A DNA stretch of 6,556 nucleotides from Alphaproteobacteria bacterium (GTDB taxonomy: Bacteria > Pseudomonadota > Alphaproteobacteria > Caulobacterales > Maricaulaceae): positions 1-6,556 of the forward strand of contig JAUIEH010000165.1 in the NCBI GenBank assembly GCA_030428405.1. The letters run 5' to 3'. Numbering within the stretch: the stretch's first letter is position 1; every line of letters begins with the position of its first letter. The position numbers and the translations under genes are program-made. The notes under the pieces are model-generated. The model was not told where the DNA came from. It searched no databases and saw only the letters and a program-made list of their open reading frames with translations. Below are positions 1-5,583 of the stretch, in pieces.

Positions 1-98
1 GCATCCTGCGCGGACGCTGGCAGCGGCGCTCCCAACGCGCCGACGACAGCGCACAAGCATGTGGTGGACGCAAGCGCCCGTAGACGACGCGAATTCAT
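1..98 (-). CDS. Exported protein, N-terminal fragment with signal peptide (truncated by window edge)
   Basis: Read on the minus strand, an ATG at 98-96 opens 32 codons that run off the left edge. The start is well supported: GGGAGGGA (103-110 on the plus strand) lies 4 nt upstream. The encoded N terminus is a textbook Sec signal peptide. A basic n-region (MNSRRLR) is followed by a hydrophobic core (residues about 15-28, including CLCAVVGALGAPL) and a signal peptidase I site of the form PASA|QD near residue 30. The mature protein therefore begins at about Gln31 and only two of its residues are visible. It lies beside a hydroxycinnamate operon and in the same orientation as the MarR gene, so an outer-membrane porin, TonB-dependent receptor, periplasmic binding protein or esterase are all possible. 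Nothing visible decides between them. The two cysteines lie inside the core and do not form a convincing lipobox with a later cleavage site, so a lipoprotein is less likely. Confidence 0.75.
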   Translation of the reverse strand, partial: MNSRRLRALASTTCLCAVVGALGAPLPASAQD

Positions 99-153
99 TA
101 GTTCCCTCCCGCTGGCATGCGATTCTTCGTCGCAAACGTATGCATTGCTAACA

Positions 154-181
154 AATATCCAGCGGTCTGAAAAGTCGTCAC
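154..181 (-). promoter_or_regulatory. Possible sigma-70 type promoter for the exported-protein gene
   Basis: On the minus strand, GTGACG (181-176) resembles a -35 box and GATATT (159-154) a -10 box, four of six matches each, with a 16-nt spacer. Transcription would start near 147 and give a leader of about 50 nt before the ATG at 98. The surrounding stretch is distinctly more AT-rich than the coding DNA. This was identified by eye only; no alphaproteobacterial promoter model was run. Confidence 0.3.
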
Positions 182-218
182 ATGTGGCTGTAAGACAACG
201 AACACATAAAAATACGCA

Positions 219-250
219 GGAATCTTACATATTCGAATTGTTGTGATTCC
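219..250. promoter_or_regulatory. 32-bp nested dyad, candidate regulator-binding site
   Basis: GGAATC at 219-224 and GATTCC at 245-250 are perfect inverted arms. The 8-bp palindrome ATTCGAAT at 231-238 sits exactly on the same axis (234.5). In all, 22 of 32 positions are symmetric. The dyad lies in the AT-rich non-coding stretch, about 40 bp upstream of the putative -35 box of the minus-strand exported-protein gene, which is a typical location for an activator site. A binding role is inference; no known operator consensus was recognised. Confidence 0.3.
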
Positions 251-267
251 GACATAATTCGACGTCG

Positions 268-283
268 CCGCTCGCGTGAGCGG
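268..283. repeat. Small hairpin, CCGCTC/GAGCGG
   Basis: A perfect 6-bp inverted repeat, CCGCTC (268-273) and GAGCGG (278-283), closes a GCGT tetraloop. It lies about 50 bp past the end of the MarR gene in that gene's direction of transcription. Neither strand shows a T-tract after it, so it is not a canonical intrinsic terminator, but it may back up the hairpin at 314-329. Confidence 0.3.
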
Positions 284-313
284 GCGGATGACAGCCATCG
301 CTTTCGATAGAGA

Positions 314-329
314 GCCGGAACTATCCGGC
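314..329 (-). terminator. Possible weak terminator of the MarR gene
   Basis: GCCGGA (314-319) and TCCGGC (324-329) form a perfect 6-bp, GC-rich stem around a 4-nt loop, beginning one base after the MarR stop codon (333-331). On the minus strand the stem is followed by TCTCTATCG, which is pyrimidine-rich but not a true U-tract. The position suggests 3'-end formation or protection of the regulator transcript; termination efficiency is uncertain. Confidence 0.4.
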
Positions 330-330
330 G

Positions 331-816
331 TCAGCTCGAGGCGTTTTCTTCGGCGATTTGCTCGGCCGTCGCGCGCAGCTTGATGAGGCACTTTAAAAGC
401 ATCGCGCGCGTAGGGGCGTCGAATTCGCCGAAAAAACGGGCCTCATGTTCAGCGATCAGCGTGCGAACAGTGCGCGCCAGCGTCTCGCCCTCAGCGGTGA
501 GCGTAAGCGAAAGCGAACGACCATCGGTCGGCGCGCGCGCGATCAGGTCGCGTCCCTCAAGCCCCGTAACGAGCGGCGCCATGTTCGCCCGCTTGATGCC
601 GAGACGGCGTCCGACATCGCTCTGACGAATGCCCGAATTTGCTGACACGACCAGCAGGACAGAGCATTCCGCCGGCGTCAGTCCGCATGGCGCTAGCTCA
701 GTCGCCAGATCGGCCATGATCACCGCCGAGGCGCGCCGCAAATGGTAGCCGTAAAGCTGTTCAAGCGGATCGAAATATTCGGTTTCGGAAGATGGGTCTG
801 TCTGCATGGGGCGCAT
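331..816 (-). CDS. MarR-family transcriptional regulator of the hydroxycinnamate operon
   Basis: This 161-residue protein has the usual MarR length and architecture. Helical dimerisation segments lie at residues about 17-42 and 112-155 and flank a winged helix-turn-helix. The recognition region is residues about 63-92 (IRQSDVGRRLGIKRANMAPL onward) and the wing is about 93-107, with the characteristic D-G-R-S at 98-101. The gene is divergent from the catabolic operon, the usual arrangement for a local repressor. Family knowledge: FerR of Sphingobium, CouR of Rhodopseudomonas and HcaR of Acinetobacter are MarR proteins released from DNA by hydroxycinnamoyl-CoA thioesters. The same ligand is inferred here. 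No Shine-Dalgarno precedes the ATG at 816 or the alternative ATG at 807. The likely -10 box at 838-833 would start the transcript only about 10 nt upstream of 816, so translation may be leaderless or nearly so. FerR or CouR orthology cannot be settled by eye. Confidence 0.85.
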   Translation of the reverse strand: MRPMQTDPSSETEYFDPLEQLYGYHLRRASAVIMADLATELAPCGLTPAECSVLLVVSANSGIRQSDVGRRLGIKRANMAPLVTGLEGRDLIARAPTDGRSLSLTLTAEGETLARTVRTLIAEHEARFFGEFDAPTRAMLLKCLIKLRATAEQIAEENASS

Positions 817-826
817 CTAAACGCTA

Positions 827-855
827 TTGACCATAACATTCAAGACTGTTAGCCA
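827..855 (+). promoter_or_regulatory. Tentative promoter of the catabolic operon
   Basis: TTGACC (827-832) is a good -35 match. A -10 at 850-855 (TAGCCA) after 17 nt is poor. The placement would put the start of transcription near 862, shortly before the ribosome binding site at 870. The TAACA/TGTTA dyad lies between the two boxes, where a bound MarR dimer would block polymerase. The weak -10 leaves the exact promoter uncertain. Confidence 0.25.
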
Positions 856-860
856 TCCAA
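833..860 (-). promoter_or_regulatory. Tentative promoter of the MarR gene
   Basis: On the minus strand, TTGGAT (860-855) and TGTTAT (838-833) are spaced 16 nt and resemble -35 and -10 boxes. Initiation would fall near 826, leaving a very short leader before ATG 816. The promoter overlaps the dyad at 834-851, so autorepression together with operon repression is expected. The assignment is by eye. Confidence 0.35.
834..851. promoter_or_regulatory. Candidate MarR operator in the divergent promoter region
   Basis: An 18-bp imperfect palindrome has perfect outer arms TAACA (834-838) and TGTTA (847-851) and inner symmetric TC/GA pairs, so 14 of 18 bases are symmetric. It is centred in the 65-bp gap between the regulator and the aldehyde dehydrogenase and overlaps both proposed promoters. 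MarR dimers usually bind palindromes of about 16-20 bp in such gaps. That this regulator binds here is inference. Confidence 0.5.
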
Positions 861-869
861 ACAAAACTA

Positions 870-876
870 GGGAGGA
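870..876 (+). promoter_or_regulatory. Ribosome binding site fixing the GTG start of the dehydrogenase gene
   Basis: GGGAGGA at 870-876 is close to the ideal anti-Shine-Dalgarno match. Its GGGAGG core ends 6 nt before the GTG at 882. The first in-frame ATG, at 897, would be 21 nt away and too distant, so the GTG is preferred. Confidence 0.75.
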
Positions 877-881
877 TTGCG

Positions 882-2279
882 GTGAAGTTCCAGCGAATGA
901 GCCCGCTTACAGGTGAGGTCGCCAGCGAGTCGGACGCCATGACGGCGGCGGATGCTGCGGCCGTGGCCGAAAAAGCCGACGCAGCCTTCCCGGAATGGGC
1001 GGCCAAGGGTCCGAATGCGCGCCGCGCCGTGCTGACCGCGTCCGCCGCCGCGCTTGAATCGAAAGCAGACGCTTTCGTCGCTGCGATGATGACGGAGATC
1101 GGCGCGACCGAAGGATGGGCGCGCTTCAACGTCATGCTGGCCGCCTCGATGCTGCGCGAGGCCGCAGCGATCACGACGCAGATTTCTGGCGAGGTGATCC
1201 CGTCCGACAAGCCCGGCTGCATCGCCATGTCGCTGCGCGAACCGTGCGGCGTCGTATTGGGCATTGCGCCCTGGAATGCGCCCGTCATCCTTGGCGTTCG
1301 GGCTGTTGCGGTTCCGCTCGCCTGCGGCAATAGCGTGATCCTGAAAGCCTCCGAAACCTGTCCGCAGACGCACTCGTTGATCGTCGAGGCGCTGCTTGAG
1401 GGCGGCGTGCCGGACGGCGTCATCAATATCGTGACGAATGCGCCGGAAGACGCCGGAGCCGTCGTCGGCGCTTTGATCGATCATCCCAGCGTCAAGCGCG
1501 TGAATTTCACCGGCTCGACCGAAGTCGGCCGCATCGTCGCCAAGCGCGCGGCCGAACATCTCAAGCCCGTGCTGTTGGAGCTTGGCGGCAAGGCGCCGCT
1601 GATCGTGCTCGAAGACGCAGACCTGGATGAAGCGGTGAAGGCGGCGGCCTTCGGCGCGTTCATGAACCAGGGTCAGATTTGTATGTCGACCGAACGAATT
1701 ATCGTGGTCGACGCCGTCGCCGACGCCTTTGCGGAGAAGTTCGCGGCCAAGGCGAATTCGATGCCGACCGGCGATCCGCGCGAAGGCGCAGCCCCTCTCG
1801 GCGCCGTCGTCGACAAAAAGACGGTGGAGCGCGTGAACGGGCTGATCAATGACGCCTCCAGCCTTGGCGCGTCCGTCATCGCAGGCGGCGCCGCAGAGAG
1901 TTTGTTGATGCCCGCGACCGTGGTCGACGGCGTGACGTCGGACATGCGGCTTTATCACGATGAGAGTTTCGGGCCGGTGGTCGCGATCATCCGCGCCAAG
2001 GACGAAGCGGACGCCATCAAGCTGGCGAATGACACCGAATACGGTCTCTCGGCCTCGGTGTTCACGCGCGACGCCGCGCGCGGCTTGCGCGTGGCGCGCC
2101 AGATCCGCTCCGGCATCTGTCACGTCAACGGACCGACCGTTCATGATGAAGCGCAAATGCCGTTCGGCGGCGTGGGCGCATCTGGCTATGGCCGCTTCGG
2201 CGGCAAAGCGGGGATAGATCAGTTTACGGAGCTGCGCTGGCTCACGGTTGAGACCCAGCCCGGTCATTATCCGATCTGA
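882..2279 (+). CDS. vdh: NAD(P)-dependent aldehyde dehydrogenase, probable vanillin / hydroxybenzaldehyde dehydrogenase
   Basis: A 465-residue cytoplasmic aldehyde dehydrogenase, slightly shorter than the usual 480 or so. By family knowledge in this context, it oxidises the aromatic aldehyde released by the next gene's product (vanillin or 4-hydroxybenzaldehyde) to the acid. The full catalytic set is visible: Asn132 in APWNAP, Lys155 in ILKASE, the cofactor motif FTGSTEVG from 209, general base Glu233 in ELGGKAP, nucleophile Cys267 in NQGQICMS, and Glu361 in ESFGPV. The Glu233-Cys267 spacing of 34 and Asn132-Lys155 spacing of 23 match human ALDH2 (268/302, 169/192). It starts with GTG after a strong ribosome binding site and is first in the operon, 21 bp before the hydratase-lyase gene. 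Family membership is certain. The aromatic substrate is inferred from neighbours; salicylaldehyde or benzaldehyde dehydrogenases look alike. Confidence 0.88.
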   Translation: MKFQRMSPLTGEVASESDAMTAADAAAVAEKADAAFPEWAAKGPNARRAVLTASAAALESKADAFVAAMMTEIGATEGWARFNVMLAASMLREAAAITTQISGEVIPSDKPGCIAMSLREPCGVVLGIAPWNAPVILGVRAVAVPLACGNSVILKASETCPQTHSLIVEALLEGGVPDGVINIVTNAPEDAGAVVGALIDHPSVKRVNFTGSTEVGRIVAKRAAEHLKPVLLELGGKAPLIVLEDADLDEAVKAAAFGAFMNQGQICMSTERIIVVDAVADAFAEKFAAKANSMPTGDPREGAAPLGAVVDKKTVERVNGLINDASSLGASVIAGGAAESLLMPATVVDGVTSDMRLYHDESFGPVVAIIRAKDEADAIKLANDTEYGLSASVFTRDAARGLRVARQIRSGICHVNGPTVHDEAQMPFGGVGASGYGRFGGKAGIDQFTELRWLTVETQPGHYPI

Positions 2280-2300
2280 TTTGAGAGAAGGAAGTATCTG

Positions 2301-3122
2301 ATGAGCGACACTGTCGTTTACGAGATCCAGGATCGGATCGCGTGGGTCAGTTTCAACCGGCCCGAAAAGCGCAACTGCATGAGCCCGGTCTTGAACCGCA
2401 AAATGATGCGTGTGCTCGACGAGCTTGAATATCACGACGATGTCGGCGTGTTCGTGCTGACCGGCGAGGGGACCGCCTGGTCGGCCGGCATGGACCTCAA
2501 GGAATATTTCCGCGAGACCGAGAAGAAGGGGCTCGGCGCCGTGCGCAAATCCCAGCGCGAGGCTTATGGCTGGTTCCGCCGACTGCGCTGGTATCAAAAG
2601 CCCACCATCGCGATGGTCAATGGCTGGTGCTTCGGCGGCGGTTATGCGCCGTTATTCGGCTGCGATCTCGCGATTGCGTCCGAGGACGCGAAGTTCGGTC
2701 TCAGCGAAATCAATTGGGGCATTCTGCCGGGCGGCGGCGCCTCCAAAGTCATCTCCGAACTCGTGCCCATGCGCGATGCGATGTACCACGCCATGACCGG
2801 CGAGCCGATCGACGCCAAGACGGCGGAGAAGTGGCGCCTCATCAACGAGGCCGTGCCGGCCGCGCAGCTGAAAAAGCGCGTTACGGAAATCGCCACAATG
2901 CTGCTGGACAAGAACCCGGTGGCGCTCAAGGCGACCAAGGACGCCATCCGCCGCGTGCGCGAGATGACCTACGACAACGCCGAAGACTACCTCGTGCGCG
3001 CGCAGGAGGCCTCGAACAGTTTCGACAATGACGGACGCAAGGAAGGCATCCGTCAGTTCATTGACGAAAAAACCTACAAGCCGGGGCTTGGCGCATATGA
3101 CCGCGCCAAGCACGAGGCCTAG
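2301..3122 (+). CDS. ech: p-Hydroxycinnamoyl-CoA hydratase/lyase (enoyl-CoA hydratase-isomerase superfamily)
   Basis: A 273-residue crotonase-fold enzyme. It is expected to hydrate feruloyl- or p-coumaroyl-CoA and then cleave by retro-aldol to the hydroxybenzaldehyde and acetyl-CoA. Signature segments of this subfamily are clear: NRPEKRNCMSP near the N terminus, AGMDLKEYFRE (62-72), KPTIAMVNGWCFGGG (100-114), FGLSEINWGILPGG (132-145) and the PGLGAYD tail. Against my recollection of the Pseudomonas fluorescens AN103 enzyme, oxyanion-hole residues Met70/Gly120 map to Met64/Gly113, Tyr75 to Tyr69 and catalytic Glu143 to Glu136. Ser123 and Tyr239 map to Ala116 and Val232, so the phenol-binding pocket may differ. 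AAGGAAG lies about 7 nt before the ATG. The gene sits 21 bp after the dehydrogenase and 16 bp before the CoA synthetase. The symbol reflects family and context; couA, ferB and hchl are names used elsewhere. Confidence 0.88.
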   Translation: MSDTVVYEIQDRIAWVSFNRPEKRNCMSPVLNRKMMRVLDELEYHDDVGVFVLTGEGTAWSAGMDLKEYFRETEKKGLGAVRKSQREAYGWFRRLRWYQKPTIAMVNGWCFGGGYAPLFGCDLAIASEDAKFGLSEINWGILPGGGASKVISELVPMRDAMYHAMTGEPIDAKTAEKWRLINEAVPAAQLKKRVTEIATMLLDKNPVALKATKDAIRRVREMTYDNAEDYLVRAQEASNSFDNDGRKEGIRQFIDEKTYKPGLGAYDRAKHEA

Positions 3123-3138
3123 TCGGGCGAGTGGTCTC

Positions 3139-4626
3139 ATGACCGCGACCGTTGATTATCCGGCGCTTCACGCCAGGCTGCAGCCCGATCGCCTCGCGCT
3201 GTGCGATCTGGCGAGCGGGCGGCGCTGGACGTATCGCGCGCTGGATGAAGCGATCGCGCGCTGCGCCGGCGCGCTTGCGACGCGCGGGGTGGGGCGTGAG
3301 GACCGGGTCGCGGTTCTCGCCAAAAACCGGGCTGACATGGCCGTCATCCACCACGCCTGCGCGCGTATCGGCGCGATCTATGTGCCGCTGAACTGGCGGC
3401 TCGCCGCAAACGAGGTGGCGGGGCTCGTTCAGGACGCTGAACCGAAGCTGCTTGTCGGCGATGAGCATCTCGCCAGCGCGCAACTCTCTGGCGTGAGCAT
3501 TGACGCCTTCGGCGCTGAGATGGAGGCGGCCGCGCCCATCTCGACCGAGGCTGTCGACCCCGACCAGCCGTCGCTTATTCTCTATACGTCGGGAACTTCG
3601 GGGCGGCCCAAAGGCGCCATTCTCTCCGAGCGCAATATGAGCGAGACGGCGATCAATTTTTCGCTGCTCGGCGCGGTCACCCGCGACAGCGTCTTCCTGT
3701 GCGATGCGCCCATGTTCCATGTCATCGGACTCGTCGCGAATATTCGGCCGGCAATGATGCGCGGCGGGGCGGTTCTGGTCTCGGACGGTTTCGTGCCGGC
3801 GCGCACGCTGGCGCGCCTTTGCGATCCAGAACTCGCCGTGACGCATTATTTCTGCGTGCCGCAAATGGCGGCGGCGCTGCGCCGCGAGCCTCATTTCGAG
3901 CCGAGCCGGCTTGACCGTCTTGTCGCCTTGTTCACCGGCGGCGCGCCGCATCGCGCCAGCGACATCCGCGCCTGGCTCGCCGACGGGGTGGCCGCCGTCG
4001 ACGGCTTTGGCATGACGGAAGCCGGCACGGTGCTCGGCATGCCGCTGGATAAGGACATCATCGACGCGCGCGCCGGCGCTGCGGGACTGGCGAGCCCGCG
4101 CGTGCAGACGCGCATCATCGACGCGCATGGCGCGGACTGTGCCGTCGGCGAGGCGGGCGAGCTTCTGGTCAAAGGCGAAAATGTCACGCGCGGCTATTGG
4201 CGTCGTCCCGAGGAAACGCGCGCTGCATTCACCGAGGACGGATGGTTTCGCACCGGCGACATCGTGCGCCGCGACGAGGACGGCTTTCACTGGATCGTCG
4301 ATCGCTGCAAGGACATGTATATCTCCGGCGGCGAGAATGTGTATCCCGCCGAGATCGAAGCCGCGCTCTCAGGTCATGCAGCGATAGCCGAATGCGCCGT
4401 CGTCGGAACGCCGAGCGCGGAATGGGGCGAGGTCGGCCATCTCTTCGTCGTGCCGGCCGATGGCGCTTCGATCGATGTCGATGAAATCATCGCCGAGCTT
4501 GAGGCCCAGCTCGCACGCTATAAGACGCCGCGCCATGTCTCCGTCATCGACGCCTTGCCGCGCAATGCCGGCGGCAAGGTTCTCAAAGGCGCCTTGCGCG
4601 ACATGTCCGTCGAGCGGCTGACATGA
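3139..4626 (+). CDS. fcs: Feruloyl-/coumaroyl-CoA synthetase, AMP-forming acyl-CoA ligase
   Basis: A 495-residue member of the ANL adenylating superfamily. It uses ATP and CoA to form a hydroxycinnamoyl-CoA thioester, the pathway entry step. Core motifs in order: the P-loop TSGTSGRPK (150-158), APMFHVIGL near 195, DGFGMTEAG (288-296; YGxTE equivalent), GWFRTGD ending at Asp374, the hinge segment D388-R-C-K-D-M-Y-I-S-G-G-E-N, and the catalytic lysine Lys480 in NAGGKVLKG. Length matches the short (about 490-510 residue) Fcs type rather than the longer Pseudomonas type. I chose ATG 3139, 16 bp after the hydratase stop. The frame is open upstream to 3028, but that would overlap the hydratase by 95 bp and add a non-family, low-complexity N terminus. 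The Shine-Dalgarno is weak (GAGTGG), so translational coupling to the upstream gene is likely. The stop overlaps the next start by 4 bp. The exact acid substrate is inferred from context. Confidence 0.85.
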   Translation: MTATVDYPALHARLQPDRLALCDLASGRRWTYRALDEAIARCAGALATRGVGREDRVAVLAKNRADMAVIHHACARIGAIYVPLNWRLAANEVAGLVQDAEPKLLVGDEHLASAQLSGVSIDAFGAEMEAAAPISTEAVDPDQPSLILYTSGTSGRPKGAILSERNMSETAINFSLLGAVTRDSVFLCDAPMFHVIGLVANIRPAMMRGGAVLVSDGFVPARTLARLCDPELAVTHYFCVPQMAAALRREPHFEPSRLDRLVALFTGGAPHRASDIRAWLADGVAAVDGFGMTEAGTVLGMPLDKDIIDARAGAAGLASPRVQTRIIDAHGADCAVGEAGELLVKGENVTRGYWRRPEETRAAFTEDGWFRTGDIVRRDEDGFHWIVDRCKDMYISGGENVYPAEIEAALSGHAAIAECAVVGTPSAEWGEVGHLFVVPADGASIDVDEIIAELEAQLARYKTPRHVSVIDALPRNAGGKVLKGALRDMSVERLT

Positions 4627-5492
4627 GCTGGGCCGAGCTGACAGCCATCGACATGCATGTGCACGCGGAAATGTCGTGCCGCCAGCCGCGCGATCCCGTC
4701 GATGTCGCCTTTGATGAGGCGGCGACGGCTTACTTCAAGACGGAGCCGAAACGCCCCTCGATCGCTGAAACGATTGAGTATTACCGCGAGCGCCGGATCG
4801 GCTTCGTCATGTTCACCGTCGACAGCGCGGCGGGCACGGGCGCGCGGCCAGTGCCGAATGAAGAGATCGCGGAAGCGGCGCGCGACAATCCCGACATCAT
4901 GGCCGCCTTCGCTTCCATTGATCCGCATAAGGGCAAGGCGGGCGCGCGCGAGGCGCGCCGGCTGATTTCGGAATACGGCGTCAAAGGCTTCAAGTTTCAC
5001 CCGCCGATCCAGAACTTCCACCCTTATGACCCGATCGCCTGGCCGCTCTATGAAGTCATCGCCGAACACAAGCTGCCGGCCGTCTTTCACACCGGCCATT
5101 CGGGCATCGGCTCGGGCATGCCAGGCGGCGGCGGCATCAGATTGAAATATGGCCAGCCGATTCTCGTCGATGATGTTGCGGTCGATTTTCCCGACATCAA
5201 GATCATTCTCGCGCATCCTTCCTGGCCGTGGACGGATGAAGCGCTGTCAATGGCGCTGCATAAGCCGAATGTCTTCATCGACCTCTCGGGCTGGAGCCCG
5301 AAATATTTTCCGCCGCAGATCGCGCGTTACGCAAACACGCAGTTGACGGAGAAATTTCTATTCGGCTCGGACTTCCCGCTGATTTCGCCGGACAAATGGA
5401 TATCGGCGTTCAGGGATGCGGGCTTTCGAGACGAAACGCATGAGCCGATCCTGAAGGGTAATGCAATGCGCGTCCTGTTCGGCGCGGGGTGA
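4623..5492 (+). CDS. Amidohydrolase-2 family metal-dependent hydrolase, possibly CouO-like aryl-beta-ketoacyl-CoA hydrolase
   Basis: A 289-residue TIM-barrel protein of the amidohydrolase-related (PF04909-like) group. Probable metal and catalytic residues, by analogy with ACMSD: the HxH pair His12/His14 in IDMHVH, His156 (with His159 in FHTGH), His198 in ILAHPSWPW and Asp250 in FGSDFP. Lys124 and His126 in GFKFHPP are also family-typical. There is no signal peptide, so it is cytoplasmic. Its ATG lies within the ATGA overlap with the CoA synthetase stop, which indicates co-translation. Relatives include decarboxylases (ACMSD, gamma-resorcylate), the LigJ-type hydratase, and CouO of Rhodococcus jostii, described as hydrolysing 4-hydroxyphenyl-beta-ketoacyl-CoA in p-coumarate side-chain degradation. 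The operon context makes a CouO-like role attractive. It could instead be a decarboxylase or lactonase acting on a downstream product. Family is secure; function is not. Confidence 0.8.
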   Translation: MSWAELTAIDMHVHAEMSCRQPRDPVDVAFDEAATAYFKTEPKRPSIAETIEYYRERRIGFVMFTVDSAAGTGARPVPNEEIAEAARDNPDIMAAFASIDPHKGKAGAREARRLISEYGVKGFKFHPPIQNFHPYDPIAWPLYEVIAEHKLPAVFHTGHSGIGSGMPGGGGIRLKYGQPILVDDVAVDFPDIKIILAHPSWPWTDEALSMALHKPNVFIDLSGWSPKYFPPQIARYANTQLTEKFLFGSDFPLISPDKWISAFRDAGFRDETHEPILKGNAMRVLFGAG

Positions 5493-5504
5493 ATCTGATC
5501 GCAC

Positions 5505-5524
5505 CCGGTCCGCGCTCGGACCGG
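5505..5524. repeat. Strong intercistronic hairpin between hydrolase and transporter genes
   Basis: CCGGTCCG (5505-5512) and CGGACCGG (5517-5524) form a perfect 8-bp, very GC-rich stem with a CGCT loop, 12 nt after the hydrolase stop codon. The bases that follow are A-rich (GAAAACAAAG) with no T-tract, so a canonical intrinsic terminator is not supported on the plus strand. It could attenuate read-through, or protect the upstream mRNA and so lower transporter expression. The rest of the 91-bp gap shows no clear promoter. Confidence 0.5.
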
Positions 5525-5572
5525 CGGCGAAAACAAAGAAGGGGCGGCGGCGCTCAGCGCGGCACGCGTCTT

Positions 5573-5580
5573 GGGGAGGA
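5573..5580 (+). promoter_or_regulatory. Ribosome binding site of the MFS transporter gene
   Basis: GGGGAGGA at 5573-5580 is a strong Shine-Dalgarno ending 3 nt before the ATG at 5584. It closely resembles the site before the first gene of the operon. It gives the transporter independent translation, unlike the coupled genes upstream, and fixes its start. Confidence 0.75.
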
Positions 5581-5583
5581 ACA

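Noticed and set aside
179..186. CACATGTG 8-bp palindrome as a separate operator
   Set aside because: A single 8-bp palindrome is expected by chance in a window this size and no second copy or flanking symmetry supports it.
61..391. Short open frames at 61-246 (plus) and 98-391 (minus) in the left intergenic region
   Set aside because: Neither has a convincing ribosome binding site or protein-like composition. They overlap the exported-protein start or the MarR 3' end, and the region looks regulatory.
867..2597. A 576-codon minus-strand open frame antisense to the dehydrogenase and start of the hydratase-lyase
   Set aside because: The plus-strand proteins here carry complete family motifs. 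The antisense product is Arg/His/Gly-rich without domain signatures, as expected from GC-rich codon bias leaving the opposite frame free of stops.
3028..3138. Upstream extension of the CoA synthetase to an ATG at 3028
   Set aside because: It would overlap the hydratase-lyase by 95 bp and add 37 residues unlike any ANL N terminus. ATG 3139 gives the normal start just before the LALCDLASGRRWTYRAL region.
3058..4290. A 410-codon minus-strand open frame antisense to the CoA synthetase
   Set aside because: It fully overlaps a well-supported ANL enzyme, has an Arg/Ala/His-rich composition and no recognisable domain or ribosome binding site.
5549..5560. GCGC-TCA-GCGC mini-hairpin before the transporter
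   Set aside because: The stem is only 4 bp with a 3-nt loop, common in GC-rich DNA and too weak to call.
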